A DNA stretch of 64,000 bases from contig CAVUDO010000002.1 in the NCBI GenBank assembly GCA_963740255.1, positions 310,001 to 374,000 on the forward strand, read 5' to 3'. Each line of letters begins with the position of its first letter. Position 1 is the first letter of the stretch. The position numbers were made by a program, and so were the translations under genes. Origin of the DNA: CAVUDO01 sp963740255. Its GTDB lineage: Bacteria; Actinomycetota; Actinomycetes; Mycobacteriales; Cryptosporangiaceae. A model generated the notes under the pieces. It was not told the DNA's origin, ran no database searches, and saw only the letters and a program-made list of their open reading frames with translations. Below are positions 34,814-43,590 of this stretch, piece after piece.

Positions 34814-35242
34814 GTGAGTGACGACGCGCCGTCGACGAGTTCCGCCGATCCGGGGGATCACCGCGGCGCCAGGTTCGGGATGGCCGCGACCGGTCCGGGC
34901 TCGGTGGCATCGTTCGGACGCCGGCTCGTCGCCCTGGCCGTCGACGCGGTGCTCTCGGTGCTGGTGGCGTCCCTGTTCACGCGGCCGGACGCGCCTCGGC
35001 TGTGGAGTGCGATCGTGCTCGTCGGGGTCTACACATTCTTCGTGGGATTCTTCGGCCAGACCCCGGGCATGCGTCTGCTCGGCATCGCGTGTGTGCGGGT
35101 CGCCGACGGGTGCCGGTTGGGGCTCGGACGCGCGGCGCTGCGGGCATTGCTGCTGCAGGCGCTGGTGCCCGCGGTGATCGTCGACCGGGACGGGCGCGGC
35201 TGGCACGACCGGGCTGCCGGTTCGGTGGTGGTCCGCGTCTGA
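34814..35242 (+). CDS. RDD-family membrane protein
   Basis: A 142-residue small membrane protein. A hydrophilic N-terminus (SDDAPSTSSADPG...) is followed by an RDD domain: FGRRLVALAVDAVLSVLVASLF, WSAIVLVGVYTFFVGFF, QTPGMRLLGIACVRV and a C-terminal DRDGRGWHDRAAGSVVVRV. GTG start at 34814 is preceded by no strong ribosome site, so a downstream ATG at 34880 (MAATGPGSV) is possible. Function unknown. The position between glnA1 and a DUF4191 gene equals that of Rv2219A in M. tuberculosis. Confidence 0.8.
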   Translation: MSDDAPSTSSADPGDHRGARFGMAATGPGSVASFGRRLVALAVDAVLSVLVASLFTRPDAPRLWSAIVLVGVYTFFVGFFGQTPGMRLLGIACVRVADGCRLGLGRAALRALLLQALVPAVIVDRDGRGWHDRAAGSVVVRV

Positions 35243-35282
35243 CGGTCGCCCGAGGCGACGGCGCGCGGTGGCCGGCGCAGTC

Positions 35283-35981
35283 TCAGCGGCCGCGGTACAT
35301 CTGCTGCTTGGCGCCCTTCATCGCCTTGCCGCTCTTGGGCATCGGGCCCTTGGGGATGGGCGGACGGGCGCCGCCAAGCGCCTGCAGGCGTTGCTCGATC
35401 GCGTTGATCTGCTTGGGCGTGAGGGCGCGGGGCATCTTCATCAGGTGTGTCTGCACCTTGCGGATCGGCACCTGGCCGTCGCCGTCGCCCACCGCCACCT
35501 GGAAGACCTGGACGTCCGGAAGCACGCGGCCGATCTTCTTCTTCTCCTGGGCGAGCAGGTTGCGCAGGCGGTTCGCCGAGCCCTCGCTGACCAGGACGAC
35601 GCCGGGTCGGCCGACCACCCGGTGCACGATGTCCTGCTGCGGGGTCACTGCGATCGCGGGCGTCACCCGCCAGTTGCCGCGCATCGTGTCGAGGATCGCC
35701 GCTGCGGCCCCCGGCTTGCCCTGCACCTCGGCGTAGGTGGCCCGTTGCACCCGTCGGCTGAAGACGATCAGCGCCGCGAGCACACCGGTCATCGCCCCCA
35801 GCGGGATGAGCACCCACATCCCGAGCGGGATGCCGACACCGAGCCCGATCGCGGCGGGGACGCCGAAGGCGACCAGCAGCAGCCAGACGACGTGCTTGTC
35901 GTGCCGCCGGGTGAACTGGAACGCGATGCCGATCTGCCGCAGACGCTGCCGGAAACCGACCTTCTCGGGGGTGGTGGCCAT
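35283..35981 (-). CDS. DUF4191-family membrane protein
   Basis: A 232-residue protein of the actinobacterial DUF4191 family. Two hydrophobic helices lie at residues ~33-75 (HVVWLLLVAFGVPAAIG; VLIPLGAMTGVLAALIVFS), preceded by a basic N-terminus KVGFRQRLRQIGIAFQFTRRHDK. The rest is cytosolic, with ATYAEVQGKPGAAAAILDTMRGNW, VHRVVGRPGVVLVSEG and a basic C-terminal GPMPKSGKAMKGAKQQMYRGR. Function unknown. Its linkage to lipA, as in Rv2219 of M. tuberculosis, is conserved; the RDD gene converges on it. Confidence 0.9.
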   Translation of the reverse strand: MATTPEKVGFRQRLRQIGIAFQFTRRHDKHVVWLLLVAFGVPAAIGLGVGIPLGMWVLIPLGAMTGVLAALIVFSRRVQRATYAEVQGKPGAAAAILDTMRGNWRVTPAIAVTPQQDIVHRVVGRPGVVLVSEGSANRLRNLLAQEKKKIGRVLPDVQVFQVAVGDGDGQVPIRKVQTHLMKMPRALTPKQINAIEQRLQALGGARPPIPKGPMPKSGKAMKGAKQQMYRGR

Positions 35982-36112
35982 GCCGGGATTCTAGTGCGAT
36001 GCCGGGCGGTGTCCGCCGTCGCGGGCCGGTCAGTTCCGCGGCACCGGTGCGCGAAGACCTGCCGCCGCGGACGGACGACAGGTGCTGCGCCGGTGGCCGG
36101 CCGTTCCCCGGC

Positions 36113-36307
36113 TCAGTGGCCGGAGGCTTCGGTGCGCAGGGCGTGGTCGACCACGTCCAGCACGGCGTCCGCCTCGCGGCGGTCGCGGGCCCGGTGGGCG
36201 TCCTCGCTCATGGCTGCCCAGGCGTTCTGGCGTGCGGTGCGCTGGCCGCCCTCGGGGAGCAGGGCGACAGCAGAGACCAGCAGGTGGCGGAGTGTGTCCA
36301 CCGGCAT
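36113..36307 (-). CDS. Small hypothetical protein (64 aa)
   Basis: ATG at 36307 is preceded by GGAGGT, a good ribosome site. The 64-residue product MPVDTLRHLLVSAVALLPE...ARQNAWAAMSEDAHRARDRREADAVLDVVDHAL is all-helical and amphipathic with no known domain. It lies between lipA (92 bases upstream) and DUF4191 (132 bases downstream) on the same strand. High-GC codon use and the ribosome site support it; the absence of known homologues in my memory lowers confidence. Confidence 0.55.
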   Translation of the reverse strand: MPVDTLRHLLVSAVALLPEGGQRTARQNAWAAMSEDAHRARDRREADAVLDVVDHALRTEASGH

Positions 36308-36398
36308 CACGGCGACCTCCGAAGGTCGGCGGTAGGGGCAGGTGTGATCCTGCCGGCGGGTCGTGTCGGGCTTGTAACGGCAACGTGACCCTGCGGGG

Positions 36399-37355
36399 TC
36401 AACGTGCGACGGCTGGATCGGCCGGTAACGCCCGTGCCTGGACGGCCTGCTGGTAGAGCCGCCCAGCCCGATAGGAAGAGCGCACCAGCGGGCCGGAAAG
36501 TACACCGGCGAAGCCGATCCGCGCGGCCTCGTCCTGGAACTCGACGAACTCCTCGGGCCGGACCCAGCGGGCCACGGGGTGATGGCGGGGCGAGGGCCGC
36601 AGGTACTGCGTGATCGTCACCAGTTCGCAGCCAGCCTGGTGCAGGTCGTGCAGCGACTGGACGATCTCGGCACGTTCCTCGCCCATGCCGAGGATCAGGT
36701 TGGACTTGGTGACCAGCCCGGCCGCACGCGCGCGGCGGAGCACCTCGAGCGAACGTTCGTACCGGAAGCCCGGCCGGATGCGCCGGAAGATCCGCGGCAC
36801 CGTCTCGATGTTGTGCGCCAGTACCTGCGGTGCCGCGCCGAACACCTCGGCGAGCTGTCCGGAGTCGGCGTTGAAGTCGGGGATCAACAGTTCGACGCCC
36901 GTGCCCGGGTTGAGCTGGTGGATCTGCCGGACCGTCTCGGCGTAGAGCCACGCACCCCCGTCGGCCAGGTCGTCGCGGGCCACGCCGGTGACCGTCGCGT
37001 AGCGCAGCCCCATCGCCTGCACGCTCTCGGCCACCCGCCGCGGCTCGTCGGCGTCGAACTCCGCCGGCCTGCCGGTGTCGATCTGGCAGAAGTCGCAGCG
37101 CCGGGTGCACTGGTCGCCGCCGATGAGGAAGGTGGCCTCGCGGTCCTCCCAGCATTCGAAGATGTTCGGGCAGCCGGCCGCCTCGCAGACGGTGTGCAGG
37201 CCCTCACGCCGGACCAGTCCCTTGAGTTCGGTGTACGCCGGCCCCATGGTCGCCTTGACCTTGATCCAGGGTGGCTTGCGCTCGATCGGCGTCTCGGCGT
37301 TGCGCGCCTCCAGGCGCAGCATCCTGCGGCCCTCGGGCTCCACGGCGGCGGTCAC
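36399..37355 (-). CDS. lipA: Lipoyl synthase
   Basis: A 318-residue radical-SAM enzyme that inserts two sulfurs into octanoyl-lysine to make lipoyl groups. The auxiliary cluster ligands are in CEAAGCPNIFEC (Cys57, 62, 68) and the radical-SAM CxxxCxxC is CTRRCDFC (Cys83, 87, 90). Further segments are VTGVARDDLADGG, LIPDFNADSGQL, and LGMGEERAEIVQSLHDL. GTG start at 37355. It acts on SucB, whose gene lies at 43.6-45.5 kb, after LipB has loaded octanoate. Normally lipB and lipA are adjacent; here a secreted hydrolase gene is inserted between them. Confidence 0.97.
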   Translation of the reverse strand: MTAAVEPEGRRMLRLEARNAETPIERKPPWIKVKATMGPAYTELKGLVRREGLHTVCEAAGCPNIFECWEDREATFLIGGDQCTRRCDFCQIDTGRPAEFDADEPRRVAESVQAMGLRYATVTGVARDDLADGGAWLYAETVRQIHQLNPGTGVELLIPDFNADSGQLAEVFGAAPQVLAHNIETVPRIFRRIRPGFRYERSLEVLRRARAAGLVTKSNLILGMGEERAEIVQSLHDLHQAGCELVTITQYLRPSPRHHPVARWVRPEEFVEFQDEAARIGFAGVLSGPLVRSSYRAGRLYQQAVQARALPADPAVAR

Positions 37356-37586
37356 GGTAGCCCAGCCTACGCGGTGGTCGCCGAGTCACCTCCAGACCGT
37401 GAGCGCGGTCACGGCGCCCGGGGGCACCCGCCGGTTCCGGGGGCCTGCGGACGGCCCCTGTCGAGCTCGGGCCAACGAGTTTCGGACTTGTGGACACATA
37501 CCACCTGGAGTGCTCGCGCTCCCCATTGCCGGCGAGGTAATCCACAGTTTACTGTCCGGTAACTTCGGTGAGACGGGGGTCACATA

Positions 37587-39170
37587 ATGCGCCGGTGGCT
37601 CGCTCGTTACGCGGCACTTCTCGCCCTGCTCGTCCTGGCTCCGTTCGCGTCCCCGGCTGCACCCGCCGCCGCGGCGAACACCGGCTTCCGACTGGTGGAG
37701 ATCGTCGCCCGGGACGGGGTCGTCCTGAAGGCGAACGTGATCGCCCCCCGCACGGCCGGTCCGCATCCGGCCATCGTGTTCGTCAACAGCTGGGGCCTCA
37801 ACGACGCCGAGTACCTGGCCCAGGCGACCAGGTTCGCCGATGCCGGCTACGTGGTGCTCTCGTACACCACCCGCGGCTTCTGGTTCTCCGGCGGCCGGAT
37901 CGACACCGGCGGCCCGCTGGACATCGCGGACGCGTCCACCGCGATCGACTGGCTGCTCGCCAACACCTCCGCCGACCCGGGCAAGATCGGCATGGCCGGC
38001 ATCTCCTACGGCTCCGGGATCAGCCTGATGACCGCGGGCGCCGACCCGCGGGTCCGTGCCGTCGCCGCGATGAGCGCCTGGACCGACCTGCCCCGCTCGC
38101 TCTACGCCGACCAGACCCGGCACGGCCAGGCGGCCGGGCTGCTCGACGGGCTGGCCCTCCTCACCGGCCGCCCGAGCACCGAACTGCGCACCACCCTCGA
38201 CGACTTCTTCGCCAACCGGAACATCGACCAGGTGATGGCGTTCGGGCGGGTCCGTTCTGCGCAGACCCACCTCGCGGCGATCAACCGCAACGCCCCCGCA
38301 ATCATGATCGCGAACGCGTACGGCGACAGCCTCTTCGCACCCAACCAGCTCGTTGACTTCTACGGCCAGCTCACCGGCCCGAAGCGGCTGGAACTGGCCC
38401 CCGGCGACCACGCCACCGTCGAGGGCCTGGGACTGGTCGGCCTTCCCAACCCGGTCTGGCGCAACGTCCGGCGCTGGTTCGACGCCTACCTGGCCGGTAC
38501 CGACACCTCGATCACCACCGAGCGGCCCGTCGTCCTCGACCCCCGCGGCTCGGCCGGGCCGGAGTCGTACACGAGCTGGGCCGACGTCACCGGCAGCACA
38601 CAGCGGTACCGGCTGGGCGCCGAGCGGCTGGACGGCACCGGTCCGCTCTCCCCGTCGGCCGCCGCCGGCTGGTCGGACACGATCTACGCCGGTGTCGACA
38701 CCGTGGCCTGGGGCGGCATCGCGATCGTCACCAACGGGCTGGAGGGGCTCACCGGCATCCCGCCCAAGGCGTGGCTGCCCGGTGTCAACCGGCTCCACGG
38801 CGCGGTCTGGACGAGCGGAACGTTCGGCGCGAAGCGGGCCGTGCGCGGCATCCCGCGCCTGCACCTCTCGTTCGCCCCGGCGTCCCGTGCCGGCACGCTG
38901 GTCGCCTACCTCTACGACCTGGACGCGTTGGGCACCGGACGGCTGGTCACCCACGCCCCGACCAGCTGGGTGGGCGCGACGCCGAACGTCCGGCGCGCCG
39001 TCGACCTGGACTTCCCGGCGGCGGCCTACGACATCCCGGCCGGGCACAGACTCGCGCTGGTCGTGGACACCGAGGACCTGCTGTACCTGGACAGCAATCC
39101 GCTCGGCAGCCCGCTGCGGCTGTCGTCCCCGACGGCCGACCCGACCTGGCTCGAGCTGCCCCTGCGGTAG
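37587..39170 (+). CDS. Secreted CocE/NonD-family (X-Pro dipeptidyl-peptidase-like) hydrolase
   Basis: A 527-residue exported alpha/beta-hydrolase. Signal peptide: RRWLARYAALLALLVLAPFASPAAPAAAA, with cleavage near residue 30. The nucleophile elbow is GMAGISYGSG (Ser at ~140 within S-Y-G), VLSYTTRGFWFSGG is the oxyanion-side motif, and GDHATVEGLG carries a likely catalytic His. The C-terminal half has the jelly-roll X-Pro/CocE domain (SWADVTGSTQRYRLG..., TLVAYLYDLDALG). Substrate unknown. It lies between lipA and lipB on the opposite strand; its 3' end is 13 bases from lipB. Confidence 0.85.
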   Translation: MRRWLARYAALLALLVLAPFASPAAPAAAANTGFRLVEIVARDGVVLKANVIAPRTAGPHPAIVFVNSWGLNDAEYLAQATRFADAGYVVLSYTTRGFWFSGGRIDTGGPLDIADASTAIDWLLANTSADPGKIGMAGISYGSGISLMTAGADPRVRAVAAMSAWTDLPRSLYADQTRHGQAAGLLDGLALLTGRPSTELRTTLDDFFANRNIDQVMAFGRVRSAQTHLAAINRNAPAIMIANAYGDSLFAPNQLVDFYGQLTGPKRLELAPGDHATVEGLGLVGLPNPVWRNVRRWFDAYLAGTDTSITTERPVVLDPRGSAGPESYTSWADVTGSTQRYRLGAERLDGTGPLSPSAAAGWSDTIYAGVDTVAWGGIAIVTNGLEGLTGIPPKAWLPGVNRLHGAVWTSGTFGAKRAVRGIPRLHLSFAPASRAGTLVAYLYDLDALGTGRLVTHAPTSWVGATPNVRRAVDLDFPAAAYDIPAGHRLALVVDTEDLLYLDSNPLGSPLRLSSPTADPTWLELPLR

Positions 39171-39183
39171 CGCCGCCGCCGGG

Positions 39184-39891
39184 TCAGGCCGCCACGAGCC
39201 GGCGGAGCCGTCGCTCGACCAGGCCGAGCGCGTCGGCCACCCCGACCCGGCGGCCGAGTTCCGCGCTGAGCGAGGTGACGCCGGCGTCGGCGATGCCGCA
39301 CGGCACGATCGGGTCGTACGCGTGCAGGTCGGGGTCGCAGTTCAGGGCGAAGCCGTGCAGGGTCACCCGCTTGCTGACCCGGACGCCGATCGCGGCGATC
39401 TTGCGGTCGACGCCGTCGCCGCGGGCCGGCACCCAGACGCCGCTGCGGCCCTCGACGCGTGCGGTGGCCACCCCGAGTTCAGCGCACACCTCGATCAGCA
39501 CCGCCTCGATCCGGCGCACGTGCTCGACCACGTCGATCGGCTCGCGCAGCCGCACGATCGGGTAGCCGACGAGCTGGCCGGGACCGTGCCAGGTGATCTT
39601 GCCGCCGCGGTCGACGTCCACCACCGGACTGCCGTCGGTGGGCCGCTCGGACGGCTCGGTGCGGCGGCCGGCGGTGTACACGTCGGGGTGTTCGAGCAGC
39701 AGGACGGTGTCCGGACCGGCGTCGGCGACCCGGGCGGCGTGCAGGAGTCGCTGCTGGTCCCAGGCCGCGACGTAGTCCACGACGCCTGCGCGGACGATGT
39801 GGAGCGCGCCGGGGTCGGCGGTGGCGCCGGCGGCCGGCGGGCCGGGGTCGGCGGGGGGAACAGTGGGGGAACGGGTGGCGGACGAGGTCAC
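39184..39891 (-). CDS. lipB: Octanoyl-ACP:protein octanoyltransferase
   Basis: A 235-residue enzyme that transfers octanoyl from ACP to lipoyl domains. Signatures: LLLEHPDVYTAGRRTE, VDRGGKITWHGPGQLVGYPI, DRKIAAIGVRV (catalytic Lys164) and IVPCGIADAGVTSL (catalytic Cys198). GTG at 39891 gives an N-terminal Ala/Pro-rich extension of ~28 residues before the domain. It is 22 bases downstream of the HEAT-repeat gene in the same direction. With LipA it lipoylates SucB, encoded 4 kb away. Confidence 0.96.
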   Translation of the reverse strand: MTSSATRSPTVPPADPGPPAAGATADPGALHIVRAGVVDYVAAWDQQRLLHAARVADAGPDTVLLLEHPDVYTAGRRTEPSERPTDGSPVVDVDRGGKITWHGPGQLVGYPIVRLREPIDVVEHVRRIEAVLIEVCAELGVATARVEGRSGVWVPARGDGVDRKIAAIGVRVSKRVTLHGFALNCDPDLHAYDPIVPCGIADAGVTSLSAELGRRVGVADALGLVERRLRRLVAA

Positions 39892-39913
39892 GATCCGAGC
39901 CTACGCCGCCGGT

Positions 39914-40738
39914 TCAGGCGTCGGACCAGCCGTGCTGACGGGCCATCTGGGCCAGCGGGGAGTCGCGCAAGACCACCCGGGCGTTGGCGTCGCCGACCAG
40001 CCGGGCGTCCACCGCGGCGGCCACCTCGGCCGCCCGGTACTCGGCCAGCTCCAGCATGTCCAGACTCACCCGCCACCACCACGGGTCGTTGTCTCCTCGG
40101 CAGGGCCCGCCCCCGCGGTACCAGTCGGCCAGGCCGTCGAGCAGGTCGTCCCCGACCCCCGAGGGGTCGGTCAACCGGACCACCGCGGCCACCATCCGCG
40201 CCGCCGCGCCCTCCCAGCCGTCCACATGCCGCAGCACCAGCTCGTGCAGCGACGGGTCGCCCAGGGCCCCGGCGGCCTCGACCTCCAGCAACCAGACGTC
40301 GTCGTGCCCGAGAGCCGAACGCACGGCCGGCAGCGCTCGGGGGTCCCGCCGCCGGGCCAGGCCGATCAGCGCCTCGCGCCGGGCCTCGCCGTGCCGGTCG
40401 CGGAGCCGGGCCACCAGGGCCTCCCGGACCAGCGGCCCGTCCACGTCGTCGAGCTGGGTCCCGAGACCGAAGCACGCCCAGTTGCGCACCTCGCCGTCCG
40501 GGTCGGCCGCGAGGGAGAGCAGCGCCTCCACCGCGAACGCGAGGAAGGGCTCGTTGAGCTCCATCGTCGCCAGGTGCGGCAGCGTCCGGGCGACGGCCGT
40601 GCGCACCGCCGCGGCGTCGTGGTCGACCAGGCCCAACACGGTGGAGTAGGCGGCTGCCTCGCCCGCGGCGGCGTCCACTGCCTCGGCCAGGTCGTCAGGC
40701 TCGGCTGTCGGGTCTCCGGCAAGTGCGACGAGATCCAT
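39914..40738 (-). CDS. HEAT-repeat protein
   Basis: A 274-residue soluble protein made of helical repeats. DAAAVRTAVARTLPHLATM, DGEVRNWACFGLGTQLDDVDG, GEARREALIGLARRRDPRALP and HDDVWLLEVEAAGALGDPSL are HEAT/lyase-like repeats of ~30 residues, with Asp/Gly turns. A less regular C-terminus follows (WYRGGGPCRGDNDPWWWRV). It is a protein-interaction scaffold rather than an enzyme; no partner is identified. It precedes lipB by 22 bases, and a 208-base gap separates it from the divergent kinase gene. Confidence 0.78.
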   Translation of the reverse strand: MDLVALAGDPTAEPDDLAEAVDAAAGEAAAYSTVLGLVDHDAAAVRTAVARTLPHLATMELNEPFLAFAVEALLSLAADPDGEVRNWACFGLGTQLDDVDGPLVREALVARLRDRHGEARREALIGLARRRDPRALPAVRSALGHDDVWLLEVEAAGALGDPSLHELVLRHVDGWEGAAARMVAAVVRLTDPSGVGDDLLDGLADWYRGGGPCRGDNDPWWWRVSLDMLELAEYRAAEVAAAVDARLVGDANARVVLRDSPLAQMARQHGWSDA

Positions 40739-40946
40739 GTGGTCACCCTCCCCGATACCGCGGTGGCCCTGGCGTGTCTCAGCGCACCCACGATCGCATC
40801 CGGTGGAGCCGAAATACTGTCACGCCGCGCCGGGCAGCACCGGCGGTTCGATCCGGTTCTCCTCCGCGCCGTCCGGCCCGGGACCCGGTCGGTGCCCTGT
40901 GGACAGTGTCGGCGCGGTCGGGCCGGAGGCGCCTAGCGTAGGTGCC

Positions 40947-42521
40947 ATGACCTGGCGGGTACCTGGATACACGACGGAACGGATGCTCGGCTTCGGCGCG
41001 ACGGGCGAGGTGTGGGTCGCGCGCGACGACGTGTCCGGGGAGGCGGTGGCGCTCAAGCGGCTGCGGGCGGGCAGTTCCCTTCCTGCCGACCGGGAGCGGC
41101 TGCGCCGCGAGGGCGCGATCCTGGCGGCGTTCCGGCACCCGAACGTGATCGGCCTGCGCGGGGTGCTCGGCGACGCCGAGGGGCTGGTCCTGGTGCTCGA
41201 CCTGGCTTCCGGTGGCAGCCTGGCCTCCGTGCTGGCCGGGCTCGGCCGGCTCCGGGCCGGCGAGGCGGTGGCGTTCCTCGCTCCGGTGGCCGACGCGCTG
41301 GCCGCGGCCCACGGCCACGGACTCCTGCACGGCGACGTGTCGCCCGGCAACCTGCTGCTCGCCGCCGACGGCACCCCGCTGCTGACCGACCTCGGGACGG
41401 CGCGGCTCGTCGGCGACGAACGGTCGCCGGTGCATGCCACCTCCCGGTACCTCGACCCGGCGGTGCGGGCGGGCGGTGCCCCGACGGCCGCGTCCGACGT
41501 GTACTCGCTGGCCGCGGTGGCCGCCCATGCGCTCACCGCACAGCCCGTTGCCGACCACGCCGGAGCCGTGCAGGAGTGGGCCGAGCGCGGCCACGAGCTG
41601 GGCGTGTCCGCGCCGCTGGTCGCCGCACTGTGCGGGGCGTTGGCGGCCGATCCACGCCGCCGCCCGTCCGCCGGTGAACTCGGCACCGCGTTGCGGGCCG
41701 CCTGCCTGGCCGAGCCGCTCGGTCGGTTGGTCGCCGCGGCCCGTGCCGGCGCCGAGTCGGTGGGCGGGCCGGAGGATCTCGTGCCGGACGGTGTTGTGGC
41801 GGTCGGCCCGGACTCGCTCACCCGTCCGGTGCGCCGCCGGTTGCCGCAGGCCGCTCCTGTCGTGCCGGGCTGGTGGGCGCGGTGGCGCCAGAGGCTGGGG
41901 TCCGGCGTGTCGGGGCGAGTGGCGCGGGCGGCGGCCAGGGTTCGGGCTGGCCTGCGGGAGTCACCGGCAGCGGTGCGGACGGCTTCGATCGTGACGCTGG
42001 TGGTCGTGGCGGGCCTGGGTGGGGTGGGATGGGCGGCCTCGGGTGCTCCCGAGCCCGCCGCTCCCGGGCTGGCGGCCCGCTCCCCGTCCCCGGACATGTC
42101 GGCGACCCCGGATCCGAAGGCCGCGGTGACGAAGGCCGAGCGGGAGTGGAAGGCGGTGGTGCAGGGCCTCGACACCCGCCGCGGGGAGGCGCTGGCGCGA
42201 GCCCGGGAGGAACTGCTCTTCCGGGTGTACACGCTCGGCAGCGCGCCGCTGGCCGGCGACACCCAGGCGATCCGTTCGCTGGTGGCGGCCGGCGCCACGG
42301 CGCCCGGCGTGCGTCACGAGGTGACCGCCGTACGACTGCTGTCGGCGACGGGTCGGCACGCACGGCTGGTCGTCACCGACCGGATGCCCGCCTACCGGGT
42401 GGTCGCCCGGTCCGGGGCGGTGCTCCGGGTCGTGCCGGCCCGAGCGTCGAAGACGTTCCAGTTGGAGTTGGTCCGGACGGTCGGGGGGTGGCGGATCCAG
42501 TCGATCGTGCCGGCCCGCTGA
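40947..42521 (+). CDS. Divergent serine/threonine protein kinase, single-pass membrane protein
   Basis: A 524-residue kinase. N-lobe: MLGFGATGEVWVARD (Gly loop) and AVALKRL (Lys37). The catalytic loop is HGDVSPGNLLL (residue 128), so the usual RD is replaced by GD, and the metal motif is DLG (Asp148) rather than DFG. The activation region RLVGDERSPVHATSRYLDPAV is present. Residues ~265-345 are a basic linker, ~347-366 form the membrane helix (ASIVTLVVVAGLGGVG), and ~150 residues lie outside with a Pro/Ser-rich start. It lacks PASTA repeats. The substrate is unknown. It is convergent with the epimerase gene by 4 bases. Confidence 0.88.
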   Translation: MTWRVPGYTTERMLGFGATGEVWVARDDVSGEAVALKRLRAGSSLPADRERLRREGAILAAFRHPNVIGLRGVLGDAEGLVLVLDLASGGSLASVLAGLGRLRAGEAVAFLAPVADALAAAHGHGLLHGDVSPGNLLLAADGTPLLTDLGTARLVGDERSPVHATSRYLDPAVRAGGAPTAASDVYSLAAVAAHALTAQPVADHAGAVQEWAERGHELGVSAPLVAALCGALAADPRRRPSAGELGTALRAACLAEPLGRLVAAARAGAESVGGPEDLVPDGVVAVGPDSLTRPVRRRLPQAAPVVPGWWARWRQRLGSGVSGRVARAAARVRAGLRESPAAVRTASIVTLVVVAGLGGVGWAASGAPEPAAPGLAARSPSPDMSATPDPKAAVTKAEREWKAVVQGLDTRRGEALARAREELLFRVYTLGSAPLAGDTQAIRSLVAAGATAPGVRHEVTAVRLLSATGRHARLVVTDRMPAYRVVARSGAVLRVVPARASKTFQLELVRTVGGWRIQSIVPAR

Positions 42522-42525
42522 GCGG

Positions 42526-43422
42526 TCAGCCCGCCACGGCCCACCGCAGTGCCGATCGCACGTCGGAGTCGGCGAACGCGAAGCCGTGCGCGGCGAGCAC
42601 GGCGGGGACGGCACGTTGGCCAGCCAGTACGCCGTCGTCGGCGAACTCGCCCAGCACCGCCCGCAGGGCGAGACGCGGCACGGGCAGGACGGCGGGCCGG
42701 TGCAGCACCTCGGCGAGGGCGGCGCTGAACTCGGCGCTGGTGACCGGCTCCGGGCCGGTCAGATTCACCGGACCGGAGACTTCCGGCGTGGTGAGCAGGA
42801 ACCGGATCGCCGACGTCTCGTCGCGGAGCGAGATCCACGGCTGGTACTGCCGGCCCGAGCCGAGCCTTCCGCCCGCGCCGAGCTTGAACAGGGGCACCAT
42901 CCTGGCCAGCATTCCGCCGTCACGGGCGCAGACCAGCCCAGTCCGCATCAGCACCACCCGCACGTCGGCGTCCGACGCCGGCGCGGACGCGGCCTCCCAT
43001 TCCTGGCAGACCCCGGCGAGGAATCCCTCGCCCGGCCCCGCCGACTCGCCGAGCACCTGGTCGCCGCGGTCGCCGTAGTAGCCGACTGCCGACGCCGACA
43101 GGAGGACCCGGGGTCGCGGAGTGGCCCGGGCCAGCGCTTCGGCGACGGTCAGCGTCCCGTCGACACGGCTGTCCCGGATCGTGCGCTTCCACTCGTCGGT
43201 CCACCGGTGGTCCCCGACCCCCGCACCTGCGAGGTGCACCACGGCGTCCACCTCGGACAGCACGGCAGGGTCCAGCCTCCGGGCCGCGGGATCCCATTCG
43301 TGCTCGTCCGGCGCGGACGGGGCGCCGCGCACCAGCCGCACCACCTCGTGCCCGTCGTCCCGCAATTCCGGTACCAGCGCCGATCCGATCAGCCCGGAGG
43401 CTCCGGTCACCGCGATTCTCAT
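42526..43422 (-). CDS. TIGR01777-family NAD(P)-binding epimerase
   Basis: A 298-residue extended SDR protein. The Rossmann motif MRIAVTGASGLIGSALVPEL is at the N-terminus, then VVHLAGAGVGDHRWTDEWKR, LLSASAVGYYGDRGDQ and GAGGRLGSGRQYQPWISLRDE are family signatures (SulA/YfcH type). The usual YxxxK is replaced by a YYGD-type site. Function not established. It occupies the position of Rv2216 next to lipB in M. tuberculosis. It is 168 bases from the sucB stop. Confidence 0.9.
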   Translation of the reverse strand: MRIAVTGASGLIGSALVPELRDDGHEVVRLVRGAPSAPDEHEWDPAARRLDPAVLSEVDAVVHLAGAGVGDHRWTDEWKRTIRDSRVDGTLTVAEALARATPRPRVLLSASAVGYYGDRGDQVLGESAGPGEGFLAGVCQEWEAASAPASDADVRVVLMRTGLVCARDGGMLARMVPLFKLGAGGRLGSGRQYQPWISLRDETSAIRFLLTTPEVSGPVNLTGPEPVTSAEFSAALAEVLHRPAVLPVPRLALRAVLGEFADDGVLAGQRAVPAVLAAHGFAFADSDVRSALRWAVAG

Positions 43423-43590
43423 GCCGCCATCCTCTCCGGTGCGCCGCTGGACCGCGAACCGGACCCGACCCGCCGACCCGCCACGGCAGGACGCCGACGC
43501 ACGCCGCGAACGGACGTTGGGGCCGAGGCCGAGGTGACCGCACCCCGCCTGCCTGGGCGTCCGGCGATCGGCACCCGGGTGGCCGGAGCC

